From Marispirochaeta sp. (GTDB lineage Bacteria; Spirochaetota; Spirochaetia; JC444; Marispirochaetaceae): a DNA stretch of 64,000 bases. The position numbers were made by a program, and so were the translations under genes. Location: NCBI RefSeq assembly GCF_963668165.1, contig NZ_OY764213.1, positions 203,977 to 267,976 of the forward strand, read 5' to 3'. Shown here one piece after another: positions 43,367-53,108 of the stretch (the stretch's first letter is position 1; each line of letters opens with the position of its first letter). Below the pieces are notes generated by a model. That model worked only from the letters and a program-made list of their open reading frames with translations. It was not told where the DNA came from and searched no databases.

Positions 43367-43396
43367 ATGTTACCATTGGTCGGACCAATATGTCAA
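43367..43396 (-). promoter_or_regulatory. Orphan promoter with FadR/GntR-type palindrome
   Basis: Minus-strand TTGACA (43391-43396) and TAACAT (43367-43372), 18 bases apart. The spacer contains the perfect palindrome ATTGGTC-G-GACCAAT (43375-43389), of the TGGTCNGACCA type bound by FadR-subfamily GntR proteins. The expected start site is about 43360, immediately before the hairpin above. No reading frame follows. The rest of 43251-43511 holds nothing else I can name. Confidence 0.6.
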
Positions 43397-43511
43397 CATT
43401 TTTTTCCACACCTTTTTTGCTTTCCCGCGGACTTGACCTTTCCAGCTGTCTCAGGTAGGAATTACCAATACTCTTCAAAAACAATCGCACCGGTAAAGGA
43501 ATATACATAGT

Positions 43512-45149
43512 ATGATAAGCGCGAGTGATATAAGCCTCTCCTTTGGAGAGCGGGCCCTGTTCAAGAACGTAAATATCAAATTCATCCCGGGAAACTGCTA
43601 TGGTGTAATTGGCGCCAACGGATCGGGGAAATCAACCTTTCTGAAAATTCTCTCCGGAGAAATCAAGGCTGATAGCGGCGATATAATCACCTCACCCGGA
43701 GAGCGGATAGCCGTACTGCAGCAGGACCAGTTTGCCTATGACGAGCACACGGTCATGGACACGGTTATTATGGGACACCGCAAGCTCTACGAGATTATGG
43801 CGGAAAAAGACAGCCTCTACGCCAAGGAAGACTTCAACGAAGAAGACGGGATGCGCGCCTCCGAACTGGAGGGAGAATTTGCCGAGATGGGAGGCTGGGA
43901 GGCAGAATCGGAAGCAGCACAACTTCTCAGCGGACTCGGTATTCCCGAGGAGTTCCACACCAGGAGAATGAAGGAGCTGGAAGGAGCACAGAAGGTACGG
44001 GTACTGCTGGCCCAGGCCCTGTTCGGAGACCCGGATATTCTGCTTCTGGACGAACCGACCAATAACCTTGACCTGGAATCTATAAGCTGGCTGGAGGACT
44101 TTCTCTACAACTTCAAGAACACCGTTATTGTTGTATCCCACGACCGCCACTTCCTGAACCGGGTCTGCACCCATATTGCGGACATTGACTTCAATAAAAT
44201 CACCCTCTACGTGGGAAATTACGACTTCTGGTATATGGCAAGTCAGCTTGCAAACAAGCAGATGAAGGACGAAAAAAAGCGCAGGGAGGATAAGATCGCC
44301 GAATTAAAGGAGTTTATCCAGCGTTTCAGCTCCAACGCATCAAAGGCTCGACAGGCAACGGCACGAAAAAAGCAGATAGACAAGCTCACAATCGACGATA
44401 TAAAACCCACATCCCGGCGTTTTCCCTATATCAGTTTTGATCCCGGTCGGGAAAGCGGAAAAACCATACTCAGTGTCGAAGGAATTTCTAAAAACCTCGA
44501 CGGTGAAGCTGTGCTCAAGGATATCACCTTTACCGTTGATAAGGGCGACAAGATTGCCTTTGTCGGGCCCTTCCACCAGGCAAAGACGGCACTCTTTGAG
44601 ATACTCATGGGACGTATGGAACCCGATGCGGGAAGCTACGACTGGGGGGTCACCATAACTCCCGCCTATTTTCCCAAGGATAACAGCGAATATTTTTCGT
44701 CGGACATGTCCCTGGTGGACTGGCTGCGCCAGTATACGGATGCCGAAGAAGAGGAGAGCTATGTCCGCGGATTCCTGGGACGTATGCTCTTTTCCGGCGA
44801 GGAGTCCCTGAAATCAGTGAAGGTCCTGTCCGGAGGAGAGAAGGTCCGCTGCATGCTGTCGAAGATGATGCTTTCCGGGGCGAATTTCCTGATTTTTGAT
44901 GAACCCACCAACCATCTGGACCTGGAGTCTATCAGCGCGCTGAACACCGGACTAATAGAGTTCAGCGAGTCCATTCTATTTACCAGCCACGACCATCAGT
45001 TTGTTGATACCGTGGCGAACAGAATTATTGAGTTCACTCCCGGCGGTATTATAGACCGCAGAATGCGACTGGACGATTATCTTGCCTCGGAGGATGTCCG
45101 TGCCCATCGCGACAAGCTGTACCACAAGCACCTCAGCCTGGTAATATAG
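43512..45149 (+). CDS. ybiT: ABC-F ATPase, YbiT-like
   Basis: 545 residues, closest in my memory to E. coli YbiT. NBD1: YGVIGANGSGKSTFLKIL (Walker A), then the YbiT-like weak signature MKELEGAQKVRVLLAQALF, and LLLDEPTNNLD. A linker of charged helices (SNASKARQATARKKQIDKL) follows. NBD2: signature LSGGEKVRCMLSKMM and FLIFDEPTNHLD. ABC-F proteins bind the ribosomal E site and help stalled or initiating ribosomes. Odd point: the NBD2 P-loop reads FVGPFHQAKTALFEIL, where the second Gly is Ala and the following Ser/Thr is kept, so ATP binding there may be weak. Confidence 0.9.
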   Translation: MISASDISLSFGERALFKNVNIKFIPGNCYGVIGANGSGKSTFLKILSGEIKADSGDIITSPGERIAVLQQDQFAYDEHTVMDTVIMGHRKLYEIMAEKDSLYAKEDFNEEDGMRASELEGEFAEMGGWEAESEAAQLLSGLGIPEEFHTRRMKELEGAQKVRVLLAQALFGDPDILLLDEPTNNLDLESISWLEDFLYNFKNTVIVVSHDRHFLNRVCTHIADIDFNKITLYVGNYDFWYMASQLANKQMKDEKKRREDKIAELKEFIQRFSSNASKARQATARKKQIDKLTIDDIKPTSRRFPYISFDPGRESGKTILSVEGISKNLDGEAVLKDITFTVDKGDKIAFVGPFHQAKTALFEILMGRMEPDAGSYDWGVTITPAYFPKDNSEYFSSDMSLVDWLRQYTDAEEEESYVRGFLGRMLFSGEESLKSVKVLSGGEKVRCMLSKMMLSGANFLIFDEPTNHLDLESISALNTGLIEFSESILFTSHDHQFVDTVANRIIEFTPGGIIDRRMRLDDYLASEDVRAHRDKLYHKHLSLVI

Positions 45150-45187
45150 TCCCGGGGTACAGCCGTGCCTGTTTCCGGCAGGAGTGC

Positions 45188-46282
45188 TTACTGCTCCCTG
45201 CCGGTTTTCCAATCAGCTGCCATACTGACCAGAATATCCGGTCCCTCATGGGTCAGAAAATCCTGTTCCAGGTAAATTTGCAGATTCCAGGTATCAAAGG
45301 TACGCCGCAGGCCAAGCTGCAGGGAGGTCACCGGCATTTCAAACTGCTTTGGATCGGGAAACATGGAATGATTGAGGGGGGCACTGGATGACAATGGGGA
45401 GGTATGTATCCTGGTCTGCCCCAGGAAACTCCAATCATCAGTAAACAGCCACTCCAGACCCAATAGACTTTGACTCAGAATAAATGGATCAGCACTGCCT
45501 GAGCTGCCAAACAGGAGTTCCCCGGGAACAACGAATCCCTGCTGCGCATGCAGTATAAAGGACTCCCCTAAAGAACGTTCATATAACAATTGTAAACCTG
45601 CATCAATATGGCCGTTTCCGCCGGGTGTTCCGGAGATACCCGTAGGCAATTCCAGGGCCCAGGCCAGGGCCCAGGTGGTACAGGGGCTGTGTGCAAATGT
45701 CCAGACACCAAAAATCTCGGTATCGCCAAACAGAACCGAAGGGCCATCCATTTCGATGGTAATTCCCCGGTCATTATTAATAGACGTGTAAGCCCTGCCC
45801 TGAGGAAAATATTCTCGGGAGGCATTGGGAAGCCCGAAGATCGAATGAAACCCCTCGATAACAGGATCAAAGAGACCGCCATAATAGCCGTATAAACGCA
45901 GAGTGATTCCGCATCTGTGGTCCGTACCCCAGGGAAAACTGAAAGTACCGTCTACTACAAGGGCTTCGTAATCCATGGCTGTCAGCTCCCGGGCCCGGTC
46001 ATCATCCGACAATCTGCCGTCCGAACCACGGACTTCATCCTCCGGATCAAAAGCGTATCCCCGGAACTCATTGAGGTAATAGGCCTGGGTACGAAGGTGA
46101 AATGACCGGTCCAGGCCTGAAGCCGCGGGAAAACCAGGAAAGGAATAATAGATCTGCTGCGGAGCATCCAGCAGCTTTCCTTGCAGCGGACCACTAGAAA
46201 AGACTGGAAAATGAAAGAAAAAACCAAGAACAAGAAATAACAGTATTCCCGCAGACTGACAGCCTTCCGCTCTGAACATCAT
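45188..46282 (-). CDS. Predicted outer-membrane protein, DUF3187-like
   Basis: 364 residues. Signal peptide AGILLFLVLGFFFHFPVFSSG, then GPLQGKLLDAPQQIYYSFPGF and alternating strands through LGLRRTFDTWNLQIYLEQDFLTHEGPDILVSMAADWK. The pattern recalls DUF3187 barrel proteins, which begin GPL and have the late EDL...PDI segment. No enzyme motif. Lies downstream of and co-directional with the FemAB-like gene (55-base gap). Confidence 0.6.
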   Translation of the reverse strand: MMFRAEGCQSAGILLFLVLGFFFHFPVFSSGPLQGKLLDAPQQIYYSFPGFPAASGLDRSFHLRTQAYYLNEFRGYAFDPEDEVRGSDGRLSDDDRARELTAMDYEALVVDGTFSFPWGTDHRCGITLRLYGYYGGLFDPVIEGFHSIFGLPNASREYFPQGRAYTSINNDRGITIEMDGPSVLFGDTEIFGVWTFAHSPCTTWALAWALELPTGISGTPGGNGHIDAGLQLLYERSLGESFILHAQQGFVVPGELLFGSSGSADPFILSQSLLGLEWLFTDDWSFLGQTRIHTSPLSSSAPLNHSMFPDPKQFEMPVTSLQLGLRRTFDTWNLQIYLEQDFLTHEGPDILVSMAADWKTGREQ

Positions 46283-46337
46283 GAGGCCCAGTATAGATGA
46301 ACCCTGACTCCGGGTACAGACTGTTTATCGAATCGGT

Positions 46338-47456
46338 TTACACATGATACCCGGAACGTCCCATCTCAAGGGTACGCATCTGCTCGTATAACCCGGTATT
46401 CAGAGGATAATCCCAGCATCCCATCCGGTGAAAGATATATCCGCCAAATCCGGTCTTAAAACGATATAAACCGTACATGGGATGGTCTTTATCGGCAGAA
46501 GGGGATACGCCAAACATGTCGTACTCTCTGCATCCTTTTCGCCTGGCTCTTTTAATCGCGTCCCATTGCAAAGCGTAGGTAGGCATAAGATTTCTGTTTC
46601 CCGTCGCCGAGGCACCGTACAGGTATGTAGCCCGTTTGCCGGCAGTTACAAGAAACATTGCAGCCAGAGCCTTACCGTCGGCCCTGGCGATAAGCAGCTC
46701 AACATCCGTAGAATCGCCATGAAAAACCTTCGCCGCTTCCGCGACGGCACGAAAAAAATGTCGGCCATGAAGATTGATTTTATTTCTGCGGCAGGTTTCA
46801 CGATATAGCATATACCACGTATCGAGGCTTGTTTTATCTGCGGAGACAACCTCCACCCCCCTTCTCCGGGAAAGGCGAATATTATAACGGGTTTTCGCCC
46901 TCATGGAGCCGAGTAGTTCATCTTCAGTTCTGCGCACATCGATAAAAACAGTATCGGCAGGCAGAATATTGGATTCAGCTTTCTTCAAATTCCAGTAACG
47001 GGTAGGAAAGTTAACCCTGATCTCCTGACTCTTCTGTTCAGGAGGACCAAGCCAGTCCCCGTTGTCATTAAAGCGGTTTTTGTCATATGACCAGGGAGAC
47101 CTCCACAGCAGATCATAACGCAGCAGAATGCAACCCTCCGGCAGATATGAGCGCAGGATCTCCGAAAGCTCTTCCAGAAAAGGCCCGAAGTTCTCTTCTC
47201 CGGGGTTGAGTCTTGGTCCGTATGGAACATAGGCGATTGAATAACCATCGCCGATATCCTGGAACAGTACCAGGATATCGTCAGTCAGATCATCGTTACC
47301 AGCAGTCCCGTCCGCTTCATTCGGGTTAACGGAAATCCTGAAAGCCCTGGAGGACACACCCTGCAGCCTTTTTACCTCGGACCAGAACGCAGTCTGCTGC
47401 AAAACAGGAGTAACGCGGATATTCTCTTTGTTACGACGGCTTATAGATACATCCAT
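46338..47456 (-). CDS. FemAB/GNAT-fold peptidyltransferase-like protein
   Basis: 372 residues with two GNAT-like halves. VFIDVRRTEDELLGSMRAKTRYNIRLSRRRGVEV is the FemX/FemAB segment, and LIARADGKALAAMFLVTAGKRATYLYGASATGNRNLMPTYALQWDAIKRARRKGCREYDMFGVSP is the diagnostic C-terminal half. These enzymes add amino acids from aminoacyl-tRNA to lipid II, or to other acceptors. The exact acceptor here is unknown. A long N-terminal half (VLFQDIGDGYSIAYVPYGPRLNP) is as expected. Confidence 0.87.
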   Translation of the reverse strand: MDVSISRRNKENIRVTPVLQQTAFWSEVKRLQGVSSRAFRISVNPNEADGTAGNDDLTDDILVLFQDIGDGYSIAYVPYGPRLNPGEENFGPFLEELSEILRSYLPEGCILLRYDLLWRSPWSYDKNRFNDNGDWLGPPEQKSQEIRVNFPTRYWNLKKAESNILPADTVFIDVRRTEDELLGSMRAKTRYNIRLSRRRGVEVVSADKTSLDTWYMLYRETCRRNKINLHGRHFFRAVAEAAKVFHGDSTDVELLIARADGKALAAMFLVTAGKRATYLYGASATGNRNLMPTYALQWDAIKRARRKGCREYDMFGVSPSADKDHPMYGLYRFKTGFGGYIFHRMGCWDYPLNTGLYEQMRTLEMGRSGYHV

Positions 47457-47751
47457 GAAAAGCTATTACACATGCTCCTGAATACATCCTAAACAACCCT
47501 TCACGCTTATTCAAGCTGACTTTTGCCCTCTGTCACCGCTTCCCCTTAACATATAATAGCCGGAAGTCAATAATCTGTACGGGACATGCGCGGCACAATT
47601 TGCAGTCAGAATAACAGAGTTTTCAATGTTTCCTGCCTGCTTCTTCCTTGCCCGGTTTTCTTTGTCTGGATTTTCTTGCTAAATCGAAAAAGGTAATGTA
47701 TAGCGAGTTAACGTACACGCAAATTATCGAGAACAGACAGCGGAGTGCTTA

Positions 47752-48636
47752 ATGACAATACGAAGAAAATTATCCCTGCTAACACTCATAGTGTTTTTTG
47801 CAATCGCTCTTTTATCTTTTTCTTATTTTCTAACATTAAATAAACTGAACAGGATTGAGCTCGAAAGGTAAATACTCTCCCAAACGGCTATTTCTCTCAA
47901 CAATTTTACAACTGTTGTCAATTCCATGGACACAAACCAAATCGACACTGTCTATGAACGCTTTCAACAATCCCTGGTAGATAATGCCGCGGCTTTTGAC
48001 AAGGTTGAAATAATAACGGAACTTTCCAGGATTGACCAGGAACTGGAAAAATCGATCCAGGTAGTTTTAAACTTCCGATCTATAGTTGAACACGCTTCAG
48101 GTGAAATTCAAAAAAGCTATGAAGTTTTAATTAATGACGTAGAAACCTATTTTCATGAAACTCACTCAACGCAAATAATACTTTTCTATACAAACGAATA
48201 TATACGAAATAAACATGATTTAAGCGAAGTCTTTCAGCATCTCGATAATTTCTTCACGGCTGTTATTGGTACGAATGGTACATTGGAATCTATAAATCGT
48301 ACTATTTCTGAACTCGGAGAAATAATTGACCTGCAAATAGAAAAACAAAGAAGTTTAGCCCTTAGGACGTTTTTCCTTATTTCATCAATCTTAATAGCAG
48401 TTATACTGGTCTATACATGGATCATTACCCGGTCTATTAATTCCAGAGTTCGCTTTATTGACTCATTTTTAAAGCCCATCGGACAGGGAGATCTTTCAGA
48501 CAGAATAACTGAACAGAAAAACGATGAAATAGCTGTTATGATCAGTACTGTAAATGAGAAAACCGATCAGAACAGAATGATGATTAATGAACTTGAAGGT
48601 GAGACCGGAAATTTTCATTTAAAGAAAAAAGGATAA
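47752..48636 (+). pseudogene. HAMP-domain sensor with in-frame stop and missing output domain
   Basis: ATG 47752 (GGAG six bases upstream) begins MTIRRKLSLLTLIVFFAIALLSFSYFL, a membrane helix, and runs to a TAA at 47869-47871. The same frame then continues without a break: an extracytoplasmic helical region, a second helix (LRTFFLISSILIAVILVYTWIITRS) and a HAMP domain (INSRVRFIDSFLKPIGQGDLSDRI). It ends at 48636 soon after HAMP, with no methyl-accepting or kinase domain. Two defects, a premature stop and loss of the output domain, make a pseudogene likely. The 295 bases upstream (47457-47751) hold only a lone TATAAT at 47552 and no convincing -35. Confidence 0.85.
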
Positions 48637-48642
48637 GCTTTT

Positions 48643-50115
48643 CTACCGGGAAGCAACCTCTTCTATCCGCTGAATACCCTGTTTGTTAACGACTATACGG
48701 TATCTGGATAATTGCTCTTCGTCTTCACTCGAAGAGAGACGCAGCACAAGATTTATATGGTAAACACGTCTTCCTTTTACCGTTGCGACTTTACCATCCT
48801 TCAAGGTTCGAAGCAGCTTCTTAGCGTCGTCCATCTCTTCAAGAAAGCGATCCATCTTTAGACGAATGATTTCAGTAACCGCTTCGATCCTGGAGTGTTC
48901 CTTCATCAGCTTTCCGCTGTTTATGCTGATATCTTTGCGAAAGTGGATTATGTTTTCCGGCGGCAGTATTGTTCGAAAAGGATTTGCTCCCGCGTTTCGT
49001 ATGGTTTGAACTGTCTGCGGTGTTTCTCTCAATTGGACAAGGCGAACCATGCTTTTTGTTTTGCCCACATCTTTCTGTATAATCTGATCCACCAGTTTTT
49101 CCGTACGGTCTGAAATAAAACGCGGCATTATGCGCAGCAAAATCCCGCGGAGAATTTCCTTTATGCGGTCTTTCAGCATATAGCTGACAACGATAATCAT
49201 TGCCCAGGGTATGCTGTAACTGGCGAAGAGCTGTTCGGCGAAAAACGTCGCTACAATGGCAAAAGTCATGGCGGCTGCAGCGGCAATTCCGGCCAGGATG
49301 TGACCAATCTTCCGGTTTGTGCCCGTCTCTTCGCTGGACATATAGAGTACTGTCTGGGCCCACTTTTTTAGTATACTCTCCCGGTACAGAATACGTTCAA
49401 CTTCGCTGTCGTCTTTGTTTTTCAGCACAGATGGATATTTCATTTCCCGGCGATGCTGAATCTCCGCCTTCATCATGCTTTCAATTCTCGATTGAATCTT
49501 GTGACCGGCGAAAATCCGATGCAGATAAAAAAGCATATTTTCAGCCGAAAGGCTTATCGATTCATCACTCCAACGCATCGCCGTTCTAAGCTGGGAGCTT
49601 ATTGAAGGCTCCATAAGTCTGAAATGGAATTCCCGGAACCGCTGTAAAAAGACCGACGCTTCATCCAGGAACTTTTCTGATTTCCGGACCAGATGCTGGC
49701 TTATTCCGGTTTTCGCGATATCATTGAGCAGACGATACGTTGCCTTCATCTCTGCGGAAAACAGATTAGCCAGGGTTCGCAGCTCATAAAGAACGCGATG
49801 TTCATTAAGGTCGGTAGACAGCGTCGCCTTTTCAAGGTAGTTTCTGATTCTTATCAGCGGACTGATTGAGCAGTTGGGGTCGACCAGGCGGGCGAGAGGA
49901 ACATAGGAAATTGAAAATCGTGTATGGCTTTTAACATCAGAAAAAAACTGGTCTATACCAAAACGCTCGTTGTTTATTCCAAGCTGGGCCGGACTAAACA
50001 GAAAGGCTTCAATGGTGTAAAAAACGCGGTTTTTTTCCGTAGGGAGAGGATACCGATTTTTGATTTCCAGTTGTGTCTTTCCGTGAGCCCGAACCAGTGA
50101 GCCGAATTCTGCCAT
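48643..50115 (-). CDS. Large membrane protein of unknown function
   Basis: 490 residues. Two membrane helices in the middle (IGHILAGIAAAAAMTFAIVATFFA; ASYSIPWAMIIVVSYML, about residues 285-325) separate two soluble, charged halves rich in helices; the second half has repeated Arg/Lys (ILRGILLRIMPRFISDRTEKL). No motif recognised, though the look is of a conserved bacterial family rather than a chance ORF: normal codon use, strong length, no interruptions. ATG at 50115. It converges on the broken sensor and is separated from the ABC operon by 112 bases. Confidence 0.75.
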   Translation of the reverse strand: MAEFGSLVRAHGKTQLEIKNRYPLPTEKNRVFYTIEAFLFSPAQLGINNERFGIDQFFSDVKSHTRFSISYVPLARLVDPNCSISPLIRIRNYLEKATLSTDLNEHRVLYELRTLANLFSAEMKATYRLLNDIAKTGISQHLVRKSEKFLDEASVFLQRFREFHFRLMEPSISSQLRTAMRWSDESISLSAENMLFYLHRIFAGHKIQSRIESMMKAEIQHRREMKYPSVLKNKDDSEVERILYRESILKKWAQTVLYMSSEETGTNRKIGHILAGIAAAAAMTFAIVATFFAEQLFASYSIPWAMIIVVSYMLKDRIKEILRGILLRIMPRFISDRTEKLVDQIIQKDVGKTKSMVRLVQLRETPQTVQTIRNAGANPFRTILPPENIIHFRKDISINSGKLMKEHSRIEAVTEIIRLKMDRFLEEMDDAKKLLRTLKDGKVATVKGRRVYHINLVLRLSSSEDEEQLSRYRIVVNKQGIQRIEEVASR

Positions 50116-50227
50116 GCTTTTTTCATTTTCCTTTATTTTCGGAAGAAACCAAAATACTTTTAGAGGCGCCTATATTTAATTTAACACCCTTTGGGAAAAT
50201 ATACAAATCCCTTCAGGTTTCCGTTTT

Positions 50228-51319
50228 TCAACGCTTGTACACCCTGAAAAAATCGGTCTTGAATGAAAAAAACACCTCCTGGCCAAAACGATAGTTATGA
50301 ACCTCACCGCGGGTATTGGGGTGAATCGCAGTAAGGAATCCATCCGAGTACTCCACCTTGTATTCTGTAGTTGCACCGAGAAAACTGCTTACTTCAATCT
50401 TCCCGGAAAACTGTCCGGTCTCCGGATTGACCTCTACAGCCTCCGGTTTAATCGCCATCATTACCTCATCACCGCTGCCGAGTCCTTCCTGAACGTTCGC
50501 AGCCGGTATCCGTACATCCGACCCGAGGAGCGAGACTGTAATAAACCGTTCGTCCCGGTCGCTTATTATCCCCTCGAAAAAGTTGGCATTACCGATAAAA
50601 TCAGAAACAAAGGGATCTGCTGGATGATTATAAATGTTCTCCGGACTTCCGCTCTGCACAATCTTACCGTTGTGCATAATAACAATGGTGTCGCTTATAC
50701 TGAGCGCCTCGCTCTGATCGTGGGTAACATACAACGCGGTTATCCCCAGCAGCTGCTGTACCCGTTTGATCTCCGTCCGGGTCTGAATCCGGAGCTTGGC
50801 GTCCAGATTGGATAGGGGTTCGTCAAAGAGGATTATCTCAGGCTTCAGCACCAGTGCCCGGGCTAAAGCAACCCGCTGCTGCTGCCCTCCGGAAAGTTCC
50901 CCGGGATAACGGTTCTCCAACCCCACCAGGTTTACCATCTGCGCTGCCATTGCAACATCATTTCGGATGGTGTCCTTCGGCATTTTTCGTATGCGAAGTC
51001 CATACGCGATATTTTCAAATATTGTAAGATGCGGAAAAAGCGCGTAACTCTGGAATACCATGGGCATGTTACGGTTAAAAGCCGGAACATTATTGATCTT
51101 CTTATTATTCAGAATAATATCTCCCGCGGTCTGCATTTCAAAGCCCGCGACCATACGCAGGGTTGTTGTCTTTCCGCAGCCCGACGGCCCAAGAAGAGTT
51201 ACAAACTCACCCTTGGAAATCGAGAGATATATATTATCTACTGCTCGGACAATATTGCCCCTTCCATCATGAAAATCCTTAACCAGATTATTAAGCTGTA
51301 AATAGTCGCTATGTTGCAT
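50228..51319 (-). CDS. ABC transporter ATPase (Fe3+/sugar-phosphate/spermidine type)
   Basis: 363 residues. Walker A LLGPSGCGKTTTLRMVAGF, signature LSGGQQQRVALARAL, Walker B IILFDEPLSNLDAKLR. The C-terminal TOBE domain (VMAIKPEAVEVNPETGQFSGKIEVSSFLGATTEYKVEY) is typical of FbpC/PotA/AfuC-class subunits. It powers uptake with the fused permease and binding protein encoded directly upstream. Last gene of the operon. Confidence 0.94.
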   Translation of the reverse strand: MQHSDYLQLNNLVKDFHDGRGNIVRAVDNIYLSISKGEFVTLLGPSGCGKTTTLRMVAGFEMQTAGDIILNNKKINNVPAFNRNMPMVFQSYALFPHLTIFENIAYGLRIRKMPKDTIRNDVAMAAQMVNLVGLENRYPGELSGGQQQRVALARALVLKPEIILFDEPLSNLDAKLRIQTRTEIKRVQQLLGITALYVTHDQSEALSISDTIVIMHNGKIVQSGSPENIYNHPADPFVSDFIGNANFFEGIISDRDERFITVSLLGSDVRIPAANVQEGLGSGDEVMMAIKPEAVEVNPETGQFSGKIEVSSFLGATTEYKVEYSDGFLTAIHPNTRGEVHNYRFGQEVFFSFKTDFFRVYKR

Positions 51320-51342
51320 TGCCTGTTCCTTCTAACGCTTTG

Positions 51343-53028
51343 TTACTTCGTTGTTCCGAAAATCTGTTCACGCCCCAGCCCGGTAATCTTCATGATTATG
51401 AAAATGAAGACCATTATTACGAGTATGAGGGCAAAAGACATTACCGAGGCCGCGCCCAGTCGCATTATCTCGGTCTGGGCGAGAATAAGCACAGTCATGT
51501 GATTCCATCGTGCAGAGACAAGAAAAATAATGGCGCTGATCGCCGTCATACTCCGTACGAAGGCAAAGGTAGCCCCCGAAAAAATGGCAGGACGGATAAG
51601 AGGGAGGGTTATTTTCCGAAATGTCGCGGCACTGGTAGCACCAAGATTTATTGAGGATTCCTCGATCTCGTTCGAGATCTGTTTAAGGGCCGCAATTCCG
51701 CCCTCCACACCAATGGGGACATTCCGGAAAACATAGCAGGTAATCAGAATAAACGCTGTTCCGGAAAGTTCGAAAGGAGCCTTGTTGAAGGCAAGGATGT
51801 AACCGATACCTACGGCGGTTCCCGGAATAGCATAACTGAGCATGGAGATAAACTCTATAAGGTGCTTCCCCGGAAAATCCTTGCGCACGACGATGTAGGC
51901 TATCGCCATACCGAACAGGGCAGTAATGGGGGTGCTGATGATCGCGAGAAACAGGGTATTCTTCATGGTGGTGAATCCCACATCCCAGCTGTATACAAAA
52001 TGATTGAGTGTGAAACTCCAGTTAATACCCCAGAGTTTTATAAAGCTGCCGCCTATGATGGTGGCGTAAAAAAGCAGAATAAATCCGGAGATAGCAGCAC
52101 ATATAAATGTAAGAATAATCCTCAGGGCAGCAGAGGACTGAGCAGTGCTTCTGCGGCTGGATTTACCGGTTACCGTAACATAGCTCTTGTTTTTCATTAT
52201 ATACTTCTGTACAAAAAAGACGCCGACGGTGGGAACAAGCAGAAGCATGGCCAGGGCAGTTCCCCTGGGCAGGTTCCCCATACCGGTAAACTCCAGATAC
52301 GCCTGGACAGAGAGAACATTGAAGTTTCCTCCGATAATAATCGGATTGCCAAAGTCGGTCAGGCTGCTGACAAAAACAAGCAGCCATGAGGCGAAAATTC
52401 CCGGAAGAGCCAGCGGCAGAGTTACAGTCAGAAAGGCTTTTCCGCGTTTTGCCCCGAGGTTCATGGCACAGGTTTCCAGATCAGGATCGATCCCCTGCAG
52501 GATCCCCGAAAGAGTCATATACGCGATGGGAAACATACTGACAGTCTGAACAATAACCAGACCTTTCAGGCCGTAAACGTTAGCCATATCCATCCCCAGC
52601 AGTTTTGAGGTGATAAGACCGTTCCTCCCGAAAAGAAGAATGACAGAGAGGGCAAACATGAAGGGAGGAGAGATGATCGGCAGCAGTGCCATACCCTGAA
52701 AAAACTTTTTTCCGCCGATGCGCACGCGCGTGAGGGCAAAAGCAAACAGAAAACCGATAAGCGTCGCCAGCGTTGCGACAATGGCACCCAGGAGAACACT
52801 ATTCCTGATGGCACTCAGATATTGCGGATGAGTCAGTATATAATGGTACACCGAACTTGAAAATTCTCCATCCGGGGTCAGACTCATTTTTGCCGCTGAA
52901 AACATGGGGTACAGAATAAACAGGATCAGCAGACCCATAATGATAAGAACACCAATCATCAGTACCGGTTCCCGGGTTAGCTGATGAAACCTGTTATGTA
53001 TCGGTCGCGGGTTCCGTGCAGTAGTCAT
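51343..53028 (-). CDS. ABC transporter permease, two fused BPD domains
   Basis: 561 residues from ATG 53028 behind AAGGAGC. Two binding-protein-dependent permease domains in one chain, each with an EAA-type loop: ETCAMNLGAKRGKAFLTVTLPLALPGIF near residue 200 and EESSINLGATSAATFRKITLPLIRPAIF near 480. Twelve helices overall. This FbpB/AfuB layout is normal for iron or hexose-phosphate uptake systems. Gap to the ATPase gene is 23 bases. Confidence 0.94.
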   Translation of the reverse strand: MTTARNPRPIHNRFHQLTREPVLMIGVLIIMGLLILFILYPMFSAAKMSLTPDGEFSSSVYHYILTHPQYLSAIRNSVLLGAIVATLATLIGFLFAFALTRVRIGGKKFFQGMALLPIISPPFMFALSVILLFGRNGLITSKLLGMDMANVYGLKGLVIVQTVSMFPIAYMTLSGILQGIDPDLETCAMNLGAKRGKAFLTVTLPLALPGIFASWLLVFVSSLTDFGNPIIIGGNFNVLSVQAYLEFTGMGNLPRGTALAMLLLVPTVGVFFVQKYIMKNKSYVTVTGKSSRRSTAQSSAALRIILTFICAAISGFILLFYATIIGGSFIKLWGINWSFTLNHFVYSWDVGFTTMKNTLFLAIISTPITALFGMAIAYIVVRKDFPGKHLIEFISMLSYAIPGTAVGIGYILAFNKAPFELSGTAFILITCYVFRNVPIGVEGGIAALKQISNEIEESSINLGATSAATFRKITLPLIRPAIFSGATFAFVRSMTAISAIIFLVSARWNHMTVLILAQTEIMRLGAASVMSFALILVIMVFIFIIMKITGLGREQIFGTTK

Positions 53029-53108
53029 GAACAATGCTCCTTAGAGAAAACAAACAGGAAGGACTCTCCCCGTGCATTGGAAGCAGCCCTTCCGATCAAC
53101 AGCAAGAA

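Noticed and set aside
47869..47871. Programmed readthrough or recoding of the TAA
   Set aside because: TAA is the least likely recoded stop, no structure was seen behind it, and the protein also lacks an output domain, so decay is more likely.
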